This document shows positions 7,721-16,627 of a stretch of DNA of 64,000 nt, piece by piece. The number at the start of each line of letters is the position of its first letter. Positions within the stretch are counted from its first letter, which is position 1. Under the pieces are notes generated by a model. The model saw nothing but the letters and a program-made list of their open reading frames with translations, did not search any database and had not been told where the DNA came from. Source of the DNA: CAVVNC01 sp963750015 (GTDB taxonomy: Bacteria > Desulfobacterota > Syntrophorhabdia > Syntrophorhabdales > WCHB1-27); NCBI GenBank assembly GCA_963750015.1, contig CAVVPU010000012.1, forward strand, positions 1-64,000. Direction: 5' to 3'. The translations under genes were made by a program, and so were the position numbers.

Positions 7721-10114
7721 TTAGAGCTTTCCCAAAGTCTTCTGGGCCTCTTCCTTGCCCTGGAAGTCCAATCCTGATTTGGTGGCCTTCGTGAGGTACT
7801 CTTTCGCCTCTGCCGTTTTACCTTCTTTGTAGGCTACCATACCCATGTGGTAGTTTACGGCCGGGCTTGATGCCATTTTCGCATATGCCTTGTTCAGCAT
7901 CTCAGTAGCATTAATTGTATCGCCCTGTTTGAAGTATACCCAGCCAAGGGTGTCCTGTACACTGGGGTCGTCAGGCTGCACGGCCAACGCCTTTTGCGCA
8001 AGGTCCATTGCCCTCGACAGTTGGCGGCCCGACTTTGCCTCGTCGGCGAGGACAAAGGCCAGGTCATTCTCTATCATCCAGTTGTTCGGTTGTTTCTCCA
8101 AGACTTTTTCATACATCCCGATGGCCTTATCATACTCTTTGGTCGCCATATAGAGTTGGGCCAGCAAAAGACGCGCGTTCAGGTCATCGGGCTTCTTGTT
8201 CACCGTGTCTTCCAGCTTTCGCACAGCCTGACCTGTCTGCCCCTGCATCACATAGAGACGGGCCAGGTTGCCCAGGGGTGTAGGCCATGCCGGTTGCAGC
8301 TCCGTTGCTTTGGTGAAGGCGCCCTCCGCCTTTTTATAGTCCTTTTGAACCGCGTATGCCTGGCCGATCAGATTGTATGCGAGGGCGTCGTTAGGGTTCG
8401 CCTTTATGCGGGCGTCACAAAAACTCAAAGCCTGGGCATATTTCTTTTGAGCCATGTAGATCTGAAAGACCGAGGTGACGGTCGCCGGCGAGTTCGGGCT
8501 GATCCGCAAAGCCTGCTCGAATTCCGGAAGTGCCTTGTCAAATTTTCCCTGGCTTGCATAGAGAGCACCGAGCTTCATATACCCAAGAGAAGAATTCGGC
8601 TGCTTCTTCTTGATCTCACCGTATTGACCTTCAGCGCGACCCATATCCTTGCGCACAAAAAAGAGATCACCCAGATCAGCCATGACTTCGACGTCGTTCG
8701 GATTCAACTCGAGTACCTTCCTGAGCTGCTCTTCCGCCTTGCCATAATCCTTCCGAATCGCATAGAGCCGGGCCATGGCGATCATGATGTCCCGTGACTT
8801 AGGATCTTCCTTCAGGCCTTTTTGAAGCGTATCCTGGGCAATGTCATACTCCTTGACGAGAGCGTGAGCCTGCGCCTCCTTCACGTAGCCTTGGATGAAC
8901 TGAGGCCTTTCGGTAACCACGGTCCTGAACTCCGGAACGGCGTTGGTCCCCTGGCCTCTTGCAAGAAAGATGTCGCCTCTAGTGAGGTGGGCATCGACGT
9001 TCTTCGGGTCCTCCTTCAGCACCTCATTTACGTATTTCTCGGCCTCTTCCAAGTTCGACCGGCTTACGTAAGCTTTGGCGAGGGCGTTCTTCACCGCGAT
9101 CGCCCCAGGGCTCGACGCTTTAGTATCAAGTTTCAGATATTCCTGCATGGTCTTTGTGGCTTGGTCAATTCGGCCGGTATTCGCGTAAAGCTCGGCTGAA
9201 GCGAGCCGCAGTCGGTAGCTTTTGGGGTTTTTCTGAACACCCGTGGTGAGTGTCTGCTCCGCGTCCTGAAACTTCTTCCGCATTACGTAGAATCCCGCGA
9301 CCTGAATCGTAGCGTCTTCGTTACCCTTGTCGTCCGATATAACCTGGCCGAGCATCTCCCTGGCTTTGTCTTCCTTGCCGGTATCCCAATAAAGGGACGC
9401 GAGGGTGAGTTTGTGGGCAGCCGTTTTCGGCTCGAGGGCTATCACGTGCTGAAGTACGGCAATTGCGTCCTCCACTCGCTTAGTCCTTACGTACATGTTG
9501 GCGAGGGCGAGGTTGAGACTCACCGAGTTGGGGTTTATTGCCAGACCTTTCTGCAAGGTCCCTACCGCGGCGGCGGCGTCCTGCTTCTCCATATAGGCAG
9601 CCGAGAGAATCAAGAACACGTCGGGCCCTCTCACACCCTCGTTGATCTTCCCTTCCAACAGGCTTCGTGCGTCTTCATACCGCTTCTGCACAATAAATAC
9701 AGTCGCTTTCACAACTGCGGCTTCTTCATTCTTCGGCTCTGCCTTGAGCACAAGGTCGGCTTTCTCCACGGCCTTATCGAACATCTTCCCTTGAAGGAGG
9801 ATCTTCGCCAGATCGGCTTGCGCGGTAAGGTCATTGGGGTCCAGATCGACCGCCTTTGATAGGCTCCCGTAAGCCTCACGAAGATTGCCGGCCTTGAGGT
9901 CCGTGGCCCCGAGCGCGGAGTATGCCTTAGCGAACTTCGGGTCTATCTGTGTGGCATTCTTGAACTCAAGCCTGGCCTTTACATAGTCACCCTTGTCGTA
10001 GAGCTCCTTACCTTTGTTGTAAAACTTCATCTTCTTCTGCTCGGGACCACTGCAACCTGCGACGATAAAGGCTATCAGACAAACCGCCGCTATCATTCCT
10101 ACTGTCTTTTTCAA
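7721..10114 (-). CDS. TPR-repeat lipoprotein, PrsT-like (PEP-CTERM/exosortase system)
   Basis: This 797-residue lipoprotein has a signal peptide ending in the lipobox IVAGC (Cys21), followed by about 20 tetratricopeptide repeats to the C-terminus, many with the typical A-x-LDP/NP ending. Proteins of this size and build are hallmarks of exosortase-linked exopolysaccharide loci (PrsT), where they probably scaffold the envelope-spanning complex. It is convergent with the export operon and lies just downstream of the WecA-like and exosortase genes on the same strand. GGAGG precedes ATG 10114 at a good distance. Confidence 0.85.
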   Translation of the reverse strand: MKKTVGMIAAVCLIAFIVAGCSGPEQKKMKFYNKGKELYDKGDYVKARLEFKNATQIDPKFAKAYSALGATDLKAGNLREAYGSLSKAVDLDPNDLTAQADLAKILLQGKMFDKAVEKADLVLKAEPKNEEAAVVKATVFIVQKRYEDARSLLEGKINEGVRGPDVFLILSAAYMEKQDAAAAVGTLQKGLAINPNSVSLNLALANMYVRTKRVEDAIAVLQHVIALEPKTAAHKLTLASLYWDTGKEDKAREMLGQVISDDKGNEDATIQVAGFYVMRKKFQDAEQTLTTGVQKNPKSYRLRLASAELYANTGRIDQATKTMQEYLKLDTKASSPGAIAVKNALAKAYVSRSNLEEAEKYVNEVLKEDPKNVDAHLTRGDIFLARGQGTNAVPEFRTVVTERPQFIQGYVKEAQAHALVKEYDIAQDTLQKGLKEDPKSRDIMIAMARLYAIRKDYGKAEEQLRKVLELNPNDVEVMADLGDLFFVRKDMGRAEGQYGEIKKKQPNSSLGYMKLGALYASQGKFDKALPEFEQALRISPNSPATVTSVFQIYMAQKKYAQALSFCDARIKANPNDALAYNLIGQAYAVQKDYKKAEGAFTKATELQPAWPTPLGNLARLYVMQGQTGQAVRKLEDTVNKKPDDLNARLLLAQLYMATKEYDKAIGMYEKVLEKQPNNWMIENDLAFVLADEAKSGRQLSRAMDLAQKALAVQPDDPSVQDTLGWVYFKQGDTINATEMLNKAYAKMASSPAVNYHMGMVAYKEGKTAEAKEYLTKATKSGLDFQGKEEAQKTLGKL

Positions 10115-10187
10115 CGTTACCTCCTGTTTCTATGCTACGAAGATGGGAGAGGGGAGCCCGCTTCGCTAGGAAGATGGGAGCGACTCT

Positions 10188-11834
10188 TCACCACGATGTT
10201 AAGCCACGAATTGCGACCACAACAAGAGCTGGTATGCTTCCGAACATGAGGCCCCTCAGTTTCCCCCTCAACTCTCCCATGAGCACCTCATATCCGAAGA
10301 AGAACATTATAGTCTTTGCCACGATAACCGGCAAGTTATCGACGTGCAGGTATGTCCCGAGCAAATACGGAAAGACTGCGGCAATGAAAAGTATGAGAAA
10401 ATCCATGGGGGTGGTCTTAAAACCCCGTTTTCGTCTTGTCAGCTTGAGGGTAAGAACGGCAAAAACCACCAGACCCACGTAAAAGACGTCGTAAACGATC
10501 TCCGTGACCTGGAAGAAAAGATCCCTCCCCTGCTCGGCGCCCAAATAAACAATAAAGGGAATGAAGAGATAGAGCACGAACATCAGGCTCCCCCTCAACC
10601 ACTTCTGTCTGAAGACCCATACGGCCCCCAGGACCCCCAGAAAGGCCAGGGAAAGAAAGGAAAATTGTTTCGGGATAGTCTCCGGCACGAAACACGTGGC
10701 GAAAAGCAGTGCGGGCAAACCGTATTGTATTATCTTGAAGGAGACTCGAATGAAAAGTCCCTCATCTCTCATCCTTCTGATCCGGCCCTTCACCAGATGC
10801 TCCAGAAAGTGGTACCGGCGCACCTTCCAGTGAGTAATGTCGGCAAGGTGGAAGCCGATAACGATCACCGCCGAAAGGCATACATACATCGACAGGATCA
10901 CCCAATCGGAATGGAACCTGAAGCGATAGGCGCCGACAACGAGGAGGGTCTGGAGCACATATATGACCATAACCGACTCGGAGTGTTCGAAGCCTAGGCC
11001 CATAAGCCGATGGTGGAAGTGATTCTTGTCGGGTGAAAAGAGGGGCCTTTTTTCCGCGAACCTCTGGGCCATTACGGTTAAGGTGTCGAGCACGGGAAAG
11101 CCCAGTATAAGCACGGGCAGAAGCGGGCTGAAGGCAGTCGTCTTCTGGGTAAGGGCCAGGGACATGGTGATGGCCGAGAAGCCGAGGAACTGGCTTCCCG
11201 TATCGCCGAGAAAAAGCTCGGCGGGGTGCGTATTGTACCTCAAGAATCCCATTATAGAGCCGACCAGAGCGATGGCAAGAAGCGACAGGGTGAGGTCTTC
11301 GCTGGTGTAGGCCAAATAGCCCAGGCAGCAGAAGATCAGCAAGGAGATGCCTCCCGCCAGTCCGTCGAGTCCGTCGGACAAGTTGACCGCGTTTGTGACC
11401 CCCACGATGGCAATCACGGTCAATGGTATGGCCACCACGTCGGGGAGCAGCATGCCGTCGGGGAGCAGATTGCCGAGGTTCGTTATCTTGATCCCCCCGT
11501 AAATTACCACCACTAGGGCAGCCACGAACTGGGCCACGAATTTGACCCGGAAATCGAGGCCTTTCAGGTCGTCCAGAAGGCCGAAGATGACGATGAACGC
11601 GGCCCCGATAGCGTATGCCCAGACAAAGCCGGACTTTGGCAAAGAAAAGACCGTCGATATATAGACGCCGAGCGTAAGGGCGAGCCCCCCTACCCTTGGT
11701 ATGGGCTGCCTATGGACTTTCCTCTCGTCAGGGATATCCAGACCGATCTTATACCGAAGGGCAGCACGGCATAAAACCGGCACAAGGACGACGGTGATAA
11801 AGAAAGAAAGCAGAAGAGTAGATAAGTAAATCAA
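10188..11834 (-). CDS. Undecaprenyl-phosphate sugar-1-phosphate transferase, WecA/MraY family, with C-terminal membrane extension
   Basis: Integral membrane enzyme that starts lipid-linked glycan synthesis by moving a HexNAc-1-phosphate onto undecaprenyl phosphate. Conserved features are PDERKVHRQPIPRVGG (35-50), the Mg-binding LLDDLKGL (86-93), NLSDGLDGLA (151-160) and AELFLGDTGSQFLGF. A His-rich cytoplasmic loop contains KNHFHHRLMGLG. At 548 residues it is about 200 longer than WecA; the extra part is more transmembrane helices of unknown role. No ATG is available near the N-terminus; the only start is TTG 11834, inside a heptamer array left by the adjacent repeat unit, so the 5' end may have been remodelled. 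Confidence 0.85.
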   Translation of the reverse strand: MIYLSTLLLSFFITVVLVPVLCRAALRYKIGLDIPDERKVHRQPIPRVGGLALTLGVYISTVFSLPKSGFVWAYAIGAAFIVIFGLLDDLKGLDFRVKFVAQFVAALVVVIYGGIKITNLGNLLPDGMLLPDVVAIPLTVIAIVGVTNAVNLSDGLDGLAGGISLLIFCCLGYLAYTSEDLTLSLLAIALVGSIMGFLRYNTHPAELFLGDTGSQFLGFSAITMSLALTQKTTAFSPLLPVLILGFPVLDTLTVMAQRFAEKRPLFSPDKNHFHHRLMGLGFEHSESVMVIYVLQTLLVVGAYRFRFHSDWVILSMYVCLSAVIVIGFHLADITHWKVRRYHFLEHLVKGRIRRMRDEGLFIRVSFKIIQYGLPALLFATCFVPETIPKQFSFLSLAFLGVLGAVWVFRQKWLRGSLMFVLYLFIPFIVYLGAEQGRDLFFQVTEIVYDVFYVGLVVFAVLTLKLTRRKRGFKTTPMDFLILFIAAVFPYLLGTYLHVDNLPVIVAKTIMFFFGYEVLMGELRGKLRGLMFGSIPALVVVAIRGLTSW

Positions 11835-11864
11835 TTTTTAATTCTCAATTTTGAATTTTGGCTT
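11830..11864 (-). repeat. Heptamer array downstream of four-helix-bundle gene 1
   Basis: Five 7-bp units on the minus strand: AAGCCAA, AATTCAA, AATTGAG, AATTAAA, AATTGAT. The array encodes the last residues of the four-helix-bundle protein and supplies the TTG start of the WecA-like gene. Confidence 0.7.
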
Positions 11865-12216
11865 GAACTGCTGAATTCTTTGTCGTTCGCACTATCGATG
11901 TGAGAACTCGGATCAGTCTATCCGATTGGTCGAGCAAAGGAAGAAGATCGAACGAAGGACAAAGATTGCTATCGCGCAACAGTCTTAGCCAGTAGTTTGA
12001 TTCTCTGGCTTCTTTTGAGGCTATCGCCATTTTTGCCACAAAATCTTTCCTCGACTGACCCGCAGTCGCTTCCTCGACATTGGCACCAATACTGGTTCCC
12101 GACCTCATTAGCTGGGCAGATAAAATGAATTCTTTCTGCTCTTGCATCAGTTTGCTCAACTTAACCACTTGTAGCGCGAACTCATAGCTCAGTTCTCTTA
12201 TCAGATTATCTTTCAT
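11845..12216 (-). CDS. Four-helix-bundle protein (S23 / 23S rRNA intervening-sequence family), copy 1
   Basis: This 123-residue all-helical protein has the family signature QLMRSGTSIGANVEEATAG (about residues 35-53) followed by KDFVAKMAIASKEARESNYWLRLL. Relatives are encoded in 23S rRNA intervening sequences and, as Avd, in diversity-generating retroelements; here there is neither an rRNA nor a reverse transcriptase. The gene fills the gap between the exosortase stop and the WecA-like start and is flanked on both sides by 7-bp repeat arrays. The last residues (QAKIQN) are repeat-encoded. It is unrelated in function to its polysaccharide neighbours and is probably a passenger or mobile unit. 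Confidence 0.85.
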   Translation of the reverse strand: MKDNLIRELSYEFALQVVKLSKLMQEQKEFILSAQLMRSGTSIGANVEEATAGQSRKDFVAKMAIASKEARESNYWLRLLRDSNLCPSFDLLPLLDQSDRLIRVLTSIVRTTKNSAVQAKIQN

Positions 12217-12225
12217 AGAGAAATC

Positions 12226-12253
12226 TTGGCTTCTTGCTTTTGAGTTTTGGATT
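12226..12253 (-). repeat. Heptamer array in the leader of four-helix-bundle gene 1
   Basis: Four 7-bp units on the minus strand (AATCCAA, AACTCAA, AAGCAAG, AAGCCAA) just upstream of the start codon. Confidence 0.7.
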
Positions 12254-12304
12254 GCCCGGTTCTAATCAAAAAATCGCCTTCCTTCTGCCTTTTACCGTCT
12301 TTCT

Positions 12305-12339
12305 AATCCAAAATCAAGAATCCAAAATCCAAAATCAAG
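12305..12339 (+). repeat. Heptamer array abutting the exosortase terminator
   Basis: Five 7-bp units on the plus strand (AATCCAA, AATCAAG, AATCCAA, AATCCAA, AATCAAG). They are inverted relative to the array at 12226-12253, so the two could pair. Confidence 0.75.
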
Positions 12340-12366
12340 GGATTTCATTCGGGAATGAAATCCCTT
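12337..12366 (-). terminator. Hairpin overlapping the exosortase stop codon
   Basis: A 13-bp perfect stem (12337-12349 with 12354-12366, loop CGGG). On the minus strand it is followed by the T-rich complement of the heptamer array, so it can act as an intrinsic terminator of the exosortase mRNA. Confidence 0.65.
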
Positions 12367-14003
12367 AGCACTGGAACGATTTCTTTAGTGAATCCCTGCA
12401 GCCGTGCTTCCGCATCTTCCAACTTTTCATTTGGATAGACCGGAGTGATCAGGCGAATAAGCGCGCCGTCGGTCCGGTGCTTGGTAAGGGCATCCCAGAA
12501 GGAATAGAATTTCACCTGGTAGAGGTTGGTGAGAATCCTGCCTCGCTGCGCAAACCAATAATAAGTAAGCTCCCTGGCCCCGGTTTTTTCCATGAAGGCT
12601 CGATTGATGCGCATGAATTTTCCGTCGCCGAGCGGCACTTGAGTCGCACCCGCTTCCCTAAAATCCCACCCGCTTCCCGGAAGGCACGTCTCGGGGGAAT
12701 GAGTGGTGTCCCCCTTGCGCTGGCTCTCATAATAGGCCGTATAAAAGTTGACCGTCTGCTTCTGTGCGTTCGCATAGTCTACCAGCGCGTAGTCACTGAA
12801 ACGGAGGGTATCGATATAATCCTGTTCCATCTGCTCACGTTCGCCGGTCCACTCTCCGACCTTTAACGGCAGCATCGCGAGCGGTTTCTTGATGGGAATA
12901 TTCTCGCGGAAATTTACCACGTTAGAAAAAACTATCGTCAAGGCAAACAGAATGATGGCGGTGACAAAAACAGGCTGAAAAAAGGATGATTTTCGATTTT
13001 CGATTTTCGATTTTGGATTGGACGGCGGCCCCGCGATTCGCGATTCGCGATTCGCAATGTCTTCCCCTGCTTCCGGAATTCGAGTTTCGAGTTTCGCGCT
13101 TTCTTCACTTTCCTTCACTTCTTCACGATTCGCGCTTCGCGATTCGCGATTCGCGATTTCTTTAGGAGGTAGCTTCCCCAGTATCCACATTTCGATAAGC
13201 AACACCGGTATGGTGAACATGAATATAAGCCAACCGGAGAGGCCGTGAAAAAAGCCCTCTGCAACGCTTGCACCCCAGAAGCTATATAAGATACCGGTTG
13301 CCGCAATGCGGAAGGCATTGACGAAAATTGCGATAGGGATGGAGGAAACGACCAAAAAGAGCCTCTTCCAGATATGCGCCTTGAACCAATAGGCGAGGAT
13401 CAGGCTCAACACCAATAAGGGCATCACGTACCGAAGTCCGCTGCACGCATCGATCACCTGCAATTGGGTGAAACCGAGGTCTATGATATTGCCCTCCCGG
13501 TATGCGGACATGCCGTAAAGGTGCAGCATGGCAACGCCGAGCTGAGACGAAATGAGCTTAAGACCGAAGGTGAGACGAACGTTGAGGATATTCGGAAGGG
13601 GGAACATGCCGAGCATCATCACCATAGAAAACCAGATCGTCTTCAGTTTCTCCCATCCGAAATGAAGCCAGACGAGCCCCACGATCACAAGCCAGAAAGA
13701 GATGTAGAGAGTGAAGAACTCCCCTGCAAGATCGCCGATCCAGAAAAGAACCACTCCAAGACAGACGAGCACTATCCCCGGCCAGGAAACGCGGGAAGCC
13801 AGCGAGATAAGTCTGTCCCGCTTCTCCCAGATGAAATAGAGCACGACCAACGGGATCAGGTAGCAGTAGTTGGAGTCTTCCTCAGCCCAATCATGGCCGA
13901 CCAGGTGAGATAAGACCGAGTAATAGACTGCGGCCAGGGCAAGCACGTACATTCCGAGTTTGGCCCATGAAGACGGTTTCACTCCCTCAAACGCTCTCGG
14001 CAC
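12345..14003 (-). CDS. Exosortase fused to EpsI domain (XrtD-like), with repeat-encoded linker
   Basis: Inner-membrane transpeptidase-like enzyme expected to cleave VPLPA/PEP-CTERM tails. About eight TM helices carry the catalytic triad: Cys187 (DACSGLRY), Arg232 (NAFRIAATG) and His253 (FFHGLSGW). Residues from about 345 to 552 form a second TM plus an EpsI domain (ETCLPGSGWDF). The joined exosortase-EpsI arrangement and the VPxPxxxWLxxPGL tails encoded at 44792 and 45857 point to the XrtD class. Residues about 282-340 are a charged linker rich in NRES/ENRK, encoded by 7-bp repeat arrays. Start is GTG 14003 after AAGGAGGG. Confidence 0.85.
   Translation of the reverse strand: MPRAFEGVKPSSWAKLGMYVLALAAVYYSVLSHLVGHDWAEEDSNYCYLIPLVVLYFIWEKRDRLISLASRVSWPGIVLVCLGVVLFWIGDLAGEFFTLYISFWLVIVGLVWLHFGWEKLKTIWFSMVMMLGMFPLPNILNVRLTFGLKLISSQLGVAMLHLYGMSAYREGNIIDLGFTQLQVIDACSGLRYVMPLLVLSLILAYWFKAHIWKRLFLVVSSIPIAIFVNAFRIAATGILYSFWGASVAEGFFHGLSGWLIFMFTIPVLLIEMWILGKLPPKEIANRESRSANREEVKESEESAKLETRIPEAGEDIANRESRIAGPPSNPKSKIENRKSSFFQPVFVTAIILFALTIVFSNVVNFRENIPIKKPLAMLPLKVGEWTGEREQMEQDYIDTLRFSDYALVDYANAQKQTVNFYTAYYESQRKGDTTHSPETCLPGSGWDFREAGATQVPLGDGKFMRINRAFMEKTGARELTYYWFAQRGRILTNLYQVKFYSFWDALTKHRTDGALIRLITPVYPNEKLEDAEARLQGFTKEIVPVLRDFIPE
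12985..13158 (-). repeat. In-frame heptamer arrays inside the exosortase gene
   Basis: Four blocks of 7-bp units: 12985-13019 (AATCCAA/AATCGAA type), 13032-13052 (three AATCGCG on the minus strand), 13074-13101 (AATTCCG, AAACTCG x2, AAGCGCG) and 13124-13158 (AATCGCG type). Three heptamers make seven codons, giving repeated NRES-like peptides. The units match those beside the four-helix-bundle genes. Confidence 0.85.
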
Positions 14004-14148
14004 TATTCCTTCCCTCCTTGTCAGCTCTCACGACCATATTTGTTGTCAACTCCATATTCGGGACCTCAGATGCGTGGGCCGGTTAGACCTTGTCCACCGT
14101 AGCGTAATTCTTCTACCAAGAAGGCAGAGCGGCCGACGAGGAATCTCC

Positions 14149-15024
14149 TTATGCGGAATACCCTTGAATCAGATCGACAGTCTCGGCAATGTGCTGTCTG
14201 CTCGAAGCACCGAAAACGATCGATTGAATAGCCTTTTGCGCGCAGACATACTCGACTGCCTCTCTCGGCTTCACCCCGCCCGATGCCAGTATGGACATGG
14301 CGATGGCACGGAATTCCTTTTCTTTCAGTGTTCTCTCGTAGGTAGCGGCGTCAGGGCTCATAAAGTAGCCCGCCCTGTTGATCGACGAGCAGACAATAGG
14401 ATTCTTTATTCCGCACTCCAGGAGAAAGTCGACCATCTTTGGCATATTCATCGTGACGAAGCCTGCATCCACTCCGTATTTGGTTCTGATATAAGCATCG
14501 AATGCAACAAATGCCTCCCTGGCCCCGAGCCCGAGAAGAAGATCGGCCACAATATTCTGCAAAAAAACCACTCTCACGTTGAGGCCTCGGAAAATCTTCA
14601 TTTCCATATCGACGAGTATCTCCATTACCTTGAGCATGTCCCTCTCGAAAAGCGACATTCCGCCCTTGGCCAGCATACCGATAATGTCACCTGCAGTATT
14701 GTCGGCCAAGATCACATCTTTCAACGCCCCGAAAATCCCCTTCTCGGCTACGGCGTTGGCATATTTGTGGGCATAGGGCATGGAGGGATAGAAGACCATG
14801 TCGCTGTAACGGGAGGAATTCTCCCTGAAGTAGTCGCATATCTCCTGGGCCCTTTCATTCGTGTTGAGCATGAATGCTTTGATGCCGCAAGAATACGCAG
14901 CATCCATGACCTCGACTATCGGCTTAAGGTCCTTGAATTTCTCCGCAAGGGCCTGTGCCTTGTCTTCCGACATGTGATTGATCCCGAAAAACTGATTGTC
15001 TCCAAAAATGATTCGATCAAGCAT
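14149..15024 (-). CDS. Aldo/keto reductase-like TIM-barrel protein
   Basis: This 291-residue cytoplasmic protein's C-terminal part (VEYVCAQKAIQSIVFGASSRQHIAETVDLI) matches the AKR cofactor-binding end, where selected GASS/GTS motifs precede a helix. The N-terminal half is barrel-like (FGDNQFFGIN). The usual Asp-Tyr-Lys-His tetrad is not obvious, so catalysis is uncertain. It lies 15 bp downstream of a Gfo/Idh/MocA oxidoreductase, with which it is probably co-transcribed; together they may make or edit a polysaccharide sugar precursor. Confidence 0.6.
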   Translation of the reverse strand: MLDRIIFGDNQFFGINHMSEDKAQALAEKFKDLKPIVEVMDAAYSCGIKAFMLNTNERAQEICDYFRENSSRYSDMVFYPSMPYAHKYANAVAEKGIFGALKDVILADNTAGDIIGMLAKGGMSLFERDMLKVMEILVDMEMKIFRGLNVRVVFLQNIVADLLLGLGAREAFVAFDAYIRTKYGVDAGFVTMNMPKMVDFLLECGIKNPIVCSSINRAGYFMSPDAATYERTLKEKEFRAIAMSILASGGVKPREAVEYVCAQKAIQSIVFGASSRQHIAETVDLIQGYSA

Positions 15025-15039
15025 CGATTCTTCTCCCTC

Positions 15040-16125
15040 TCACTTAAAGAGTCTTGCCCACAGCGATTTACGCTCAGGCTTCAATAGGCCCGCTCCTTCC
15101 CTTGAATCGAGGGAGCCGGTTGCATCTCTCGTGATCTCTTCCATTATCACATCTGTCTTCAAGGCCTCAGCGAAGCCCGATACGTTGTCGGTCCTCCCTT
15201 TCTCCACACAATCGACAAAGTAGTCTAGCTGCCTGGTAAACTCGTTACCGCGCAGGTAGAAACGAACGCTCTCTGCGAACTCGGTAATGTAGCGAGTGGT
15301 CCATCCCTTTTCGAAGCCGTTGGCGTCATCAGCTTTCTTGAGGTACACCTTGAACGCATGCTTGTCGGCAATGATCCTACCGCCCGTTCCGAAAATCTTC
15401 ACAATATTGGCAGGCTTCCTGTATGTCTCATCGCTCCAATTGACCATGATGTTGCCGCTGGCCCCATTGTCGTATATGAACGTGGAGCTTACAAGGTCAT
15501 CAACCTCCGGCGAGTAAATGCTCTGCATTATGCTGCCGGCGACCCTCTTCGGCTGCCCGGCAAGGTAAATGGTGAGGTCGATGCAATGGGAGGCGCACTC
15601 GTACAGGCATCCCCCGCCCTGCGTCTTCTTGCTGCGCCAACCTGATTTGGTTTCCTTCAGAACTGTGGCGGTGTACATCTCGGATGTAATGTTCTTTATC
15701 TCCCCTATAATACCCGTCTCCAGCAACCGCTTCACTTCCATGAAGACTTCGTTAAACCGATTGACGTACCCGACCTGGTTCACCAGGGGTTTGCTTCCGA
15801 GATGAGCCATTACTTCCTTCCCTTCAGCGGCCGTGAGAGTGAAAGGCTTTTCGACAAAGACGTGAAGATCCCTGTCTATGGCCGCCTTAATCACTTCTCC
15901 ATGGGAATCAGTTGGGGTAGAGATCACGACACAATCAAGCTGTGTCTCATCGAGCATTTTCCGATAATCCGTATAAGTCGGGAGGTTTATGTGCTTGTCC
16001 ACAAGCTTGAGCATGGTGCTCGATTGATCACAGACCGCAGCAACCTTTACGGATGGATGCGTATTGAGTATGGAAAGATGGGTAATGCCCATCCTGCCAA
16101 AACCGACAAAACCGAATCTAAGCAT
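15040..16125 (-). CDS. Gfo/Idh/MocA family NAD(P)-dependent oxidoreductase
   Basis: This 361-residue protein starts with a Rossmann fold (FGFVGFGRMGITHL, residues 4-17). It contains the family motif FVEKPFTL (about 93-100) and a C-terminal alpha/beta substrate domain with GGGCLYECASHCIDL. Members oxidise or reduce sugars and nucleotide sugars, for example at C3 of UDP-sugars. Position among glycosyltransferases and the adjacent AKR-like gene suggest nucleotide-sugar tailoring. ATG 16125 is preceded by AGGAGGAG. Confidence 0.85.
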   Translation of the reverse strand: MLRFGFVGFGRMGITHLSILNTHPSVKVAAVCDQSSTMLKLVDKHINLPTYTDYRKMLDETQLDCVVISTPTDSHGEVIKAAIDRDLHVFVEKPFTLTAAEGKEVMAHLGSKPLVNQVGYVNRFNEVFMEVKRLLETGIIGEIKNITSEMYTATVLKETKSGWRSKKTQGGGCLYECASHCIDLTIYLAGQPKRVAGSIMQSIYSPEVDDLVSSTFIYDNGASGNIMVNWSDETYRKPANIVKIFGTGGRIIADKHAFKVYLKKADDANGFEKGWTTRYITEFAESVRFYLRGNEFTRQLDYFVDCVEKGRTDNVSGFAEALKTDVIMEEITRDATGSLDSREGAGLLKPERKSLWARLFK

Positions 16126-16159
16126 CAGTTTGCTCCTCCTTCTCCTTTCGTCCGTCTAA

Positions 16160-16627
16160 TCACGGTTCGCCAAAATACAGCTTCTTCACCATCTGATCGA
16201 TAAATGGCCCACCGAAAAATTCCCGACGTTCATACGGCACCATCTGGAAGCGGTCCGATTGTGCGATAAGCTTTGGTAAATCTTCATGGCGCCAGCACAC
16301 AAGTCCCCACCCCTTTTGAGACACCATGCTCGCAAGATCTTTTTGGTGGCTGTCGTCTCTATCCAGGTTCGGGACGACGATTATGCGTTTTCCCATCTCG
16401 AGGAGTGTAAATATCGTTCCGGCCCCGGCATGTGTAATGACAAGGTCGGCTCTCTGATAGTAGGAAATCACATCGCTGACATATTCAAAATAGTCGAGTC
16501 TCTTAGGAACGTAGGAGGCAGCCTTGGAGATCTGTATCGTTATCTCTAAGGCCGGATCCAGGTTCTCGTCACAGAACCGAATAAGCTTATCGAAGGGGGT
16601 CGTCCCTACCGTAATGAAGATTCTCAT
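16160..16627 (-). CDS. Glycosyltransferase catalytic half, PssE/Alg13-like (GT28 C-terminal domain)
   Basis: This 155-residue UDP-sugar-binding domain has MRIFITVGTTPFDKL at the N-terminus and ADLVITHAGAGTIFTLLEMGKRIIVVPN, the GT28/Alg13 nucleotide-sugar signature with the conserved GAGT. Alg13-type subunits work only with a membrane-anchored Alg14-like partner, encoded by the next gene upstream with a 4-bp ATGA overlap. The pair likely adds the second sugar of the lipid-linked repeat unit. Confidence 0.85.
   Translation of the reverse strand: MRIFITVGTTPFDKLIRFCDENLDPALEITIQISKAASYVPKRLDYFEYVSDVISYYQRADLVITHAGAGTIFTLLEMGKRIIVVPNLDRDDSHQKDLASMVSQKGWGLVCWRHEDLPKLIAQSDRFQMVPYERREFFGGPFIDQMVKKLYFGEP

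Noticed and set aside
11845..12216. Diversity-generating retroelement (Avd-like gene)
   Set aside because: No reverse transcriptase, template repeat or variable repeat is seen nearby; only the four-helix-bundle fold is shared.
12226..12339. CRISPR-like repeats near the four-helix-bundle gene
   Set aside because: Units are 7 bp, direct and without spacers, so they are short tandem repeats and not CRISPR.
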